A stretch of DNA of 10,405 bases from Methanobacterium sp. Its GTDB lineage: Archaea; Methanobacteriota; Methanobacteria; Methanobacteriales; Methanobacteriaceae. The first letter of the stretch is position 1. Each line of letters starts with the position of its first letter. The notes under the pieces were generated by a model that was not told where the DNA came from, did no database searches, and saw only the letters and a list, made by a program, of their open reading frames with translations. Position numbers and translations under genes: made by a program. The stretch lies in NCBI GenBank assembly GCA_021372715.1, contig JAJFTX010000043.1, forward strand, positions 1 through 10,405, written 5' to 3'. This document shows positions 4,845 to 10,405 of the stretch, piece by piece.

Positions 4845-7800
4845 TTGAATAATAAAAGAATATTAGTACTATTTTTAATGTTAACAGTTGCCATATTAGC
4901 AGCTGGAGCTGTCTCAGCAGCAGATAATACTACAGGAAACAGCACAACAGACATAGTAACAACCACATACAATAGCAGCAGCAGTCCACCACCTGATACC
5001 TTTGCTGATCCTGTTATTTCCGGTACTGTATTAGATGAAAATGGACAACCCGTGAATAATGCAGTTATTACTGTATATGACCTCTCTGATATTGTGATAA
5101 CCACCGGATCTACTGATTCGGCAGGTTATTATTCTGTCAGTTTCTTCAGTGGCGATACCGTCTTTAAAGTAAAGGCCAGCTACCCGGGTTATGTATCCCC
5201 TATAAATGAGGTGACAGTGTATTGGAACCCCTGGGATGGGATATATTACGGAAACACCAACTTCCAGTTGGGTAAATACGCATATGTTAATGGGGATACT
5301 GGAAGTGATAGTTATGATGGGACTTCACCCACATACCTAGGAGGTTTTACCGGACCTAAACCTACCATTCAGGGTGCTATTAACGTTGCCGATGATGGTT
5401 GTACCGTGCAAGTCATGGGAGGAAGTTACACCGAAAATCTAACCATATCCAATAGAATTATACTAGAACCATATGGATTTGATTCAGTTAACATTTATCC
5501 TGCAAATTATGTCATACCTACCATATCCGTCTATACAGGAAGCCAAATTCATGGACTCACTATTGAAGGAACATTAGATAGTGCTATTCGTTTATATTTC
5601 TCCAATGGCTCCCATATCTATAATAACTATATATACAACGGTAACAATGGTATCTTTTTAGACCAGTCCAATGGGAATGTAATAGATAATAATATCATAG
5701 ATTATAGTTATAATGGTATTTCAATCGCTGACTCCAATGGTAACCTAATTCAAAATAATACAATTGAATATAGTAATCAAGGAATTGTAGCAACCTTTAC
5801 CAATTACAACACCATTAAAGGAAATTATATAACTAATAGCGATACTGGAATATTTATACTATCTTCAAATAATATCTCAATCTTATCTAACAACATAACA
5901 AACAACTCATGCGGAATATATTTAGCTGGTGTAAACACGGTAACAATAAGTTACAACCGTTTTTATATGAATGAATATTATGAGGATGGTTACTTAATTC
6001 TAAATGCCATTGATAATGAGGGAGATAATGAGGGAAACACTTATGCAGATAATAACTGGTGGGGAACTAATGATGGCCCCTCTGGTATGATCAACGGAAC
6101 TGGAATTGTTTACGTAGATCGTTATTTAATGCTCAATGCCTATTCTGATTCTTATTCTATTCCCACCGATGGAAGCACCACAATATACGGTTACCTGACC
6201 TACAACAATTATGGAGAAGACACTTCAATTTCAGGATTTTATGTACCCATAACCCCGGGAAGTTTCTCAACTACTTCAGGATATTTAATTCCAATTGATG
6301 TTGATTACTATTATGGATGGGGAAGTTCCACATTATATGCAGATTCATCACCCAATTATTCATCTGTTGATGTGCAGGTTGATGATGCAACAGTGACCAT
6401 ATATGATATAGAATATTACGACGGCACTCCACCATCAGTGGAAATAACTACCCCTACAGATGGATCATACGTAGAAAATAATGTAAATATTGACGCATAC
6501 GCCTATGATGATTTTGGGATAAATTATGTTGATTTCTACATTGATTATGTATATTATTCTACAGATTGGGATGGGACTGATGGATGGTCTTATGATTGGG
6601 ATTCGACCATAGATGTCGATGGTTATCATACAATAACAGCAACAGCCTATGATATGTCGGGAAATTGGTCAGAACATTCTATACAGGTAATCATAGATAA
6701 TAATGACCCCACAATTGATATAACAAACCCAGTAGATGGGAATTATGTCAATGGAATCGTGGACATATCTACAAATCCATATGACGATGCAGGTGTTAAT
6801 TATGTTGAATTTTATATAGATGGAGTATATTATGATTCAGACTGGAGTGGTTTTGACGGTTGGACTTACAGTTGGGACACCACAGGACTACCTAGCGGAC
6901 CCTATACTATAACTGCCACCGCTTACGATAATTTAGGGCATAGTTCAACCGATTCTATAAATGTATACGTGGATAACACCGGCCCTATGGTCGATATAAC
7001 CAACCCCACAAATAACGCATTTCTTAATGGAAATGTACCTGTAGATGTTAACGCATCGGACTTTGAGTCGGGAATGGACTATGTAGAATTCTACATGAAT
7101 TCAGTGCTCTTATATACAGATAGTTATGGGGGGGATGGCTGGAACTTTAACTGGGACACCAGTAGCATAAATGGCAATTATACCATAACCGTTGTTGCAT
7201 ATGATATATTAGGAAACAGTTCATCCGACAGCATTGACGCGCATATAGACAATATTGGACCATCTGTATCAATAAATAGCCCCGTTGATGGTTCATTAGT
7301 AAATGGTAATGTAAATATTGATGCCTACGCCTTTGATGGCGATAATACTTGGTCTATTGGAGTAGACTATGTAGAGTTTAGTACTAGTTCAGGATATTCT
7401 TACATAGATAATAATGGAGCAGACGGCTGGAGTTGTATCTGGGATGCCAGTGGCCTAAATGGACCATACACCATAACCGCTACTGCATATGATTATTTAG
7501 GAAACAACTCCTCTTACACCATGACATTATATACGGACAGTACTTCACCCACAGTTGTTGTATGGTACCCTGGTGACGGAGCAACTGTTAGTGGAAATAT
7601 TGATATATTAGTTAATGCATCTGACTTTGAATCTGGAATGAATTATGTGGAATTTTATGTAGATTCAGTACTTATCGGCACTGATAGTGATGGACCTGAT
7701 TTTGCTGGAAACTGGAGCTGTAACTGGGACACCACAATCCTATTGGATGGATCTTACACCATAACGGCCGTTGCTTATGATATGGTCGGATACTACGTTA

Positions 7801-9767
7801 CAGACAATATAACTGTGACAGTTGATAACACTGGACCTACAGTAGTTATAACTGACCCCTCTGATGGTTCATCTGTAAGCGGAGTAGTAAACATCATAGC
7901 TACCGCATCTGATGTTTCAGGAGTTAGTCATGTGCAGTTCAGCACTCCTTCAGGAGAATACACAGACAGCGACGGAACAGATGGATGGAGCTGCAGCTGG
8001 AACACACTAGGCTTAATTGATGGATCATACAGTATAACCGCCACTGCATATGATACATTAGGAAATAGCGCAAATTACACTATTAACCTGGATGTTGATA
8101 ACACTAATCCGGTAGTTGATATAACAAACCCAGCATATGGAACAACAGTTAATGGAAGCGTGCCCATAACAGCCAATGCTTCTGACGCATCAGGAGTGGC
8201 TTATGTTGAGTTTTACTACAACAACGGATCTAATGTACTTATTTATACTGATAATAATGGATTAGACGGATGGAGTTGCAACTGGGATACCACAAGTTTA
8301 AGCGATGGATTATATGGAATAGTTGCTTATGCATATGATGTAGCTGGAAACAGCACCTCTGACTACACATATGTGATCTTGGTTAATACAGCCCCAGACA
8401 CCACACCACCAATAGTTAACATAAACCCAGCAAGCGGAACCTACACCTACGCAATAAACGTAACCCTAACCAGCGAACCCGACGCAACCATACAATACAG
8501 CCTAAACGGCGGAGCATGGACCAACTACACCGGACCCATAAACCTAAACACCAACGGACCCTACACCATAACCTACCACGCAACCGACCTAGCAGGAAAC
8601 ACCAGCACAGACACCACAGCAAACTACACCATAAACATACCACCAGCTAGCAATTCACCGGTTATGAATGTTATTGCAGATAAAACCGTTTATGAAAACC
8701 AGTCCTTAGAATTTATGATTTTAGCTTATGATCCTAATTTCGATCCTTTGACTTATACTGTGACCAATTTACCAGCTGGTGCGACTTTTAACGCTGCTTT
8801 GAAGAAGTTTATTTGGACACCTAATTTCGATCAGGCAGGTGTTTATATTGTTACATTCACCGTATCTGATGGTGTATTAAGTGATAGTAAAAGCGTTAAT
8901 ATAACTGTTTTAAACACTAACCGAGCCCCGGTTCTTGGATCAATAGGAAATCAAAATGTAGGTGTGAATAATACCTTAAATATTATTTTAAATGGAACAG
9001 ATCCGGATGGAAATCCTTTAATATACACTGTATCTGGTTTACCTGCCGGAGCTACAATTATAGGAAATACCTTTACTTGGACGCCCGGCCCCAGTGATCG
9101 GGGTACTTATACTGCCATATTCAGAGTAAGTGATGGTGTTTTAACCGATTCAAAAATCGTGACCATAAAAGTTGACGGAGCTCCATTATTAGGTACAATT
9201 ACGGACCAAACTGTTAATGAAAACGATACTCTGTCATTCACTATTTCTGGTACAGATCCAGATGGAGATGCGTTAACATATAGTGTCACTGGCCTACCTA
9301 GTGGTGCAGTATTCGACCCAGTAAGTAGAACATTCACTTGGAAACCCACTTATGATCAATACGGAGTGTATCCTGTAACCTTCAATGTGTCCGACGGCAC
9401 CTTAACCACCAGCAAAACCATTAATATAACCGTAAATAACGTACCAATTTATGAGAACATTATTAAAATCGTGAATAATGGTACTGGTCGGATTTATGTT
9501 GATTATAGAATCACTGTCACTGAGAAAAACGGTACAATTACTAAAAAAACAATTACAGGATATATAAACCCCGGAGCTACCCTTAATTCATCCTTCGGAA
9601 GTTACCCATCAGGTACTAAAATAAACATCGTTGAGAATATCTACAACAAAACCACCACTACCCGTACCATTAAAGTAGATAATTACATATACATCGATGG
9701 AGCCGAATTTTACCATCAGAACGTTACTAAAAATAACGTAGCCGCCGGAGGCTTAGTGAAAATATAA
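4845..9767 (+). CDS. Giant secreted adhesin-like protein: beta-helix plus multiple Ig-like repeats
   Basis: Cell-surface or secreted mosaic protein of 1640 residues. From the TTG start, residues 1-25 form a signal peptide (NNKR then a hydrophobic core, cleavage likely after AVSA). A carboxypeptidase-regulatory-like beta-sandwich follows (about 55-145), then a right-handed beta-helix (about 147-425) ending in NNWWGTNDGP (from 403). A degenerate Ig-like domain (about 430-525), seven Ig-like repeats, a chitobiase-C-terminal-like module, three He_PIG/cadherin-like repeats and a roughly 100-residue C-terminal domain complete it. It is rich in Asp, Asn, Tyr and N-glycosylation sequons, as expected for an archaeal exoprotein. 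There is no C-terminal membrane helix or recognised wall anchor, so retention on the cell is unexplained. Adhesion or cell-cell contact is the usual inference for such methanogen proteins, and beta-helix domains can also bind or cleave polysaccharide. The start was chosen because GGAGGT (4835-4840) precedes the TTG; an ATG at 4830 adds five residues but has no upstream site. It probably begins an operon with the stress-protein and signal-peptidase genes. Confidence 0.9.
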   Translation: MNNKRILVLFLMLTVAILAAGAVSAADNTTGNSTTDIVTTTYNSSSSPPPDTFADPVISGTVLDENGQPVNNAVITVYDLSDIVITTGSTDSAGYYSVSFFSGDTVFKVKASYPGYVSPINEVTVYWNPWDGIYYGNTNFQLGKYAYVNGDTGSDSYDGTSPTYLGGFTGPKPTIQGAINVADDGCTVQVMGGSYTENLTISNRIILEPYGFDSVNIYPANYVIPTISVYTGSQIHGLTIEGTLDSAIRLYFSNGSHIYNNYIYNGNNGIFLDQSNGNVIDNNIIDYSYNGISIADSNGNLIQNNTIEYSNQGIVATFTNYNTIKGNYITNSDTGIFILSSNNISILSNNITNNSCGIYLAGVNTVTISYNRFYMNEYYEDGYLILNAIDNEGDNEGNTYADNNWWGTNDGPSGMINGTGIVYVDRYLMLNAYSDSYSIPTDGSTTIYGYLTYNNYGEDTSISGFYVPITPGSFSTTSGYLIPIDVDYYYGWGSSTLYADSSPNYSSVDVQVDDATVTIYDIEYYDGTPPSVEITTPTDGSYVENNVNIDAYAYDDFGINYVDFYIDYVYYSTDWDGTDGWSYDWDSTIDVDGYHTITATAYDMSGNWSEHSIQVIIDNNDPTIDITNPVDGNYVNGIVDISTNPYDDAGVNYVEFYIDGVYYDSDWSGFDGWTYSWDTTGLPSGPYTITATAYDNLGHSSTDSINVYVDNTGPMVDITNPTNNAFLNGNVPVDVNASDFESGMDYVEFYMNSVLLYTDSYGGDGWNFNWDTSSINGNYTITVVAYDILGNSSSDSIDAHIDNIGPSVSINSPVDGSLVNGNVNIDAYAFDGDNTWSIGVDYVEFSTSSGYSYIDNNGADGWSCIWDASGLNGPYTITATAYDYLGNNSSYTMTLYTDSTSPTVVVWYPGDGATVSGNIDILVNASDFESGMNYVEFYVDSVLIGTDSDGPDFAGNWSCNWDTTILLDGSYTITAVAYDMVGYYVTDNITVTVDNTGPTVVITDPSDGSSVSGVVNIIATASDVSGVSHVQFSTPSGEYTDSDGTDGWSCSWNTLGLIDGSYSITATAYDTLGNSANYTINLDVDNTNPVVDITNPAYGTTVNGSVPITANASDASGVAYVEFYYNNGSNVLIYTDNNGLDGWSCNWDTTSLSDGLYGIVAYAYDVAGNSTSDYTYVILVNTAPDTTPPIVNINPASGTYTYAINVTLTSEPDATIQYSLNGGAWTNYTGPINLNTNGPYTITYHATDLAGNTSTDTTANYTINIPPASNSPVMNVIADKTVYENQSLEFMILAYDPNFDPLTYTVTNLPAGATFNAALKKFIWTPNFDQAGVYIVTFTVSDGVLSDSKSVNITVLNTNRAPVLGSIGNQNVGVNNTLNIILNGTDPDGNPLIYTVSGLPAGATIIGNTFTWTPGPSDRGTYTAIFRVSDGVLTDSKIVTIKVDGAPLLGTITDQTVNENDTLSFTISGTDPDGDALTYSVTGLPSGAVFDPVSRTFTWKPTYDQYGVYPVTFNVSDGTLTTSKTINITVNNVPIYENIIKIVNNGTGRIYVDYRITVTEKNGTITKKTITGYINPGATLNSSFGSYPSGTKINIVENIYNKTTTTRTIKVDNYIYIDGAEFYHQNVTKNNVAAGGLVKI
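6429..8402 (+). repeat. Seven tandem Ig-like repeats (91-100 residues each) within the giant gene
   Basis: Each unit opens with a line like GPTVDITNPVDGSxVNGxV and contains VEFY(I/V)D, a DGWSxxWDT core and YTITATAYDxxGN, and ends in xVDNT. Proline anchors fall at 6432, 6708, 6984, 7260, 7548, 7836 and 8109, giving periods of 276, 276, 276, 288, 288 and 273 bases, with 300 bases to the next module. This resembles the bacterial Ig (Big_9-type) fold. Copies are clearly homologous in protein but diverged in DNA, so the array is old or under diversification rather than freshly duplicated. Repeats 4-7 each carry one Cys at the same place (864, 959, 1050, 1145), where repeats 1-3 have Tyr, Tyr and Phe. 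Confidence 0.8.
8406..8645 (+). other. Chitobiase-C-terminal-like module with strongly biased codon use
   Basis: This segment of the giant gene encodes PPIVNINPASGTYTYAINVT...IQYSLNGGAWTNYTGPI...YTITYHATDLAGNTS, the pattern of CHB_HEX_C_1-like beta-sandwiches common in methanogen surface proteins. From 8418 to 8645, all 76 codons end in A or C except the single TGG; none ends in T. Flanking modules use T-ending codons freely. The change coincides with the domain boundary, suggesting the module arrived by recombination. The lack of T also makes the opposite strand look open (8416-8643), which is an artefact. Confidence 0.7.
8655..9449 (+). repeat. Three tandem He_PIG/cadherin-like repeats in the giant gene
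   Basis: Three units begin near 8655, 8925 and 9180 (periods 270 and 255 bases). Each has the order APVLGxIxxQTVxENxTLxF, GTDPDGDxLTYxVxGLPxGA, FTWTPxxxxxGxYxxTFxVSDGxLxxSKxxxIxV. The DPDGD and SDG segments resemble calcium-binding loops of cadherin-like and dystroglycan-type repeats, so metal-dependent rigidity is plausible. The first copy is the most diverged, with DPNFDP in place of DPDGD. Confidence 0.75.
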
Positions 9768-9783
9768 TTTCAGAGGTTATTTA

Positions 9784-10215
9784 ATGTATAAAAAAATAAT
9801 GATACCAACTGACGGCTCTGAACATTCTAAAAGAGCTGCGGAACATGCCATATGGATTGCAAATTCCAGTGGAGCGGATATTTTAGTATTAAATGTTTTT
9901 GAAACCTCTTCACTCAATCCGATTCGTTCTCGAGAACTTAAAAAGGACATGAAAGAATTATGGAAAGAAGATGCACGAGAAAATTTGAAAGATGTTTTGA
10001 AAGTATTGAAGTCTAATGGTTTGGAATTAAATGTTGATTCTCAGATCAAAGAAGGCCAGCCTGCAGAAAAGATACTGGAAACCATTGATAATGAGAAGGT
10101 GGATCTGGTGGTCATTGGATCCTCTGGTAAACATGCCCTTGATCGGTTTTTTATAGGTAGTGTCGCCGAGAAAGTTGTTAGATCATCTAAATCTCCCGTA
10201 ATGGTAATTCATTAA
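9784..10215 (+). CDS. Universal stress protein (UspA family), ATP-binding type
   Basis: Small cytoplasmic alpha/beta nucleotide-binding protein of 143 residues, a typical single-domain length. It begins KKIMIPTDGSEHS, with the conserved Asp (10) that contacts the base. It ends with G112-x2-G115-x9-G125-S126, the ATP-binding signature that separates ATP-binding members from non-binding ones, followed by SPVMVIH. The role is stress- or energy-state signalling; no specific partner can be inferred from sequence. The ribosome binding site AGAGGT (9772-9777) lies six bases before the ATG. The gene starts 16 bases after the giant gene's stop and is followed 17 bases later by a signal peptidase gene, so all three are probably co-transcribed. 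Confidence 0.93.
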   Translation: MYKKIMIPTDGSEHSKRAAEHAIWIANSSGADILVLNVFETSSLNPIRSRELKKDMKELWKEDARENLKDVLKVLKSNGLELNVDSQIKEGQPAEKILETIDNEKVDLVVIGSSGKHALDRFFIGSVAEKVVRSSKSPVMVIH

Positions 10216-10232
10216 ATAATAGGAGTAAATAA

Positions 10233-10405
10233 ATGTCTTTTATAAAAGAATTAGCCATAGCAATACCCATCGTTGTAGTGTTAGCAATTATTGGTGCCCA
10301 TTTAGTAGTGGTTCCCACAGGAAGTATGACCCCAGCAATAAATGAGGGAGATATGGTTATTGTGGAAAAAACTGATGTTTTCGGCTTAATGGGGGAGTTT
10401 GATCC
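10233..10405 (+). CDS. Signal peptidase I, N-terminal part (runs off window)
   Basis: Membrane serine protease that removes signal peptides from exported proteins. Fifty-seven codons are visible. A short N-terminus (MSFIKEL) leads into a membrane helix (about 8-27), followed by PTGSMTPAINEGDMVIVEK. The GSM-x-P motif contains the likely nucleophile Ser31, as in S26-family signal peptidases; the partner catalytic residue lies beyond the window. AGGAGT (10221-10226) is the ribosome binding site, six bases before the ATG. Its position after the giant secreted protein suggests matched expression of an exported substrate and the processing enzyme, though a cell-wide housekeeping role is equally likely. 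Confidence 0.85.
   Translation, partial: MSFIKELAIAIPIVVVLAIIGAHLVVVPTGSMTPAINEGDMVIVEKTDVFGLMGEFD

Noticed and set aside
4820..5104. Minus-strand open frame over the start of the giant gene
   Set aside because: It overlaps a clear signal peptide and domain on the plus strand and would have to be transcribed from inside that gene.
8416..8643. Open frame on the minus strand rich in Trp, Arg, Leu and Cys
   Set aside because: It exists only because the plus-strand codons there avoid T at third positions. The encoded composition is not protein-like and it sits wholly within the giant gene.
9107..9349. Minus-strand open frame within the He_PIG repeats
   Set aside because: It mirrors the repeat coding on the plus strand and shows no independent gene signals.
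6429..9449. Recent tandem duplication or slippage hotspot in the Ig-like array
   Set aside because: The copies match in protein pattern but differ widely in DNA and in length (255-300 bases), so they are not recent exact duplications.

Overview
The window most likely comes from a methanogenic archaeon of the order Methanobacteriales, probably Methanobacterium or a close relative. The DNA is AT-rich. Promoters look archaeal (TATA boxes such as TTTATATA and TTATAAAT), gene ends carry T-tract terminators, and start sites have strong GGAGGT-type ribosome binding sites. The gene content fits too: an archaeal argininosuccinate synthase, a metallo-beta-lactamase protein of the methanopterin-linked DHPS-like family, and a very large adhesin-like protein built from methanogen-style surface modules. 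No database search was possible, so the taxonomic assignment is an inference.

Layout. Bases 1-169 hold the start of a leftward gene, probably of the succinylglutamate desuccinylase/aspartoacylase deacylase family, divergent from argG (371-1552, arginine synthesis). A T-rich terminator follows argG. Next is a TetR-family regulator fused to a cysteine-rich C-terminal sensor-like domain (1738-2778), then a DHPS-like metallo-beta-lactamase protein (2866-3708), perhaps in one transcription unit. Bases 3709-4019 are non-coding and unusually structured: a terminator, two TATA boxes, three GGTTATG repeats 32 and 33 bp apart, several inverted repeats, and a perfect 12-bp palindrome just after the promoter-proximal TATA box. 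These precede a single-pass membrane protein of unknown function (4020-4715).

The right half is dominated by a secreted mosaic protein of about 1640 residues (4845-9767). In order it has a signal peptide, a carboxypeptidase-regulatory-like domain, a right-handed beta-helix, a degenerate Ig-like domain, seven Ig-like repeats of 91-100 residues, one chitobiase-C-terminal-like module, three putative-Ig (He_PIG/cadherin-like) repeats and a C-terminal domain with no obvious anchor. It is followed after 16 and 17 bp gaps by a universal stress protein (9784-10215) and the start of a signal peptidase I (10233 to the window end). This suggests an operon that couples a giant surface protein to an export protease and a nucleotide-binding stress protein.

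The points most worth a second look are the operator-like or leader-like array at 3790-3978, a 76-codon block in the giant gene (8418-8645) with no codon ending in T and only one ending in G, the TetR/cysteine-domain fusion, and a Gly-to-Ser change in the ATP-binding loop of ArgG. I found no CRISPR array, tRNA, rRNA or insertion sequence.
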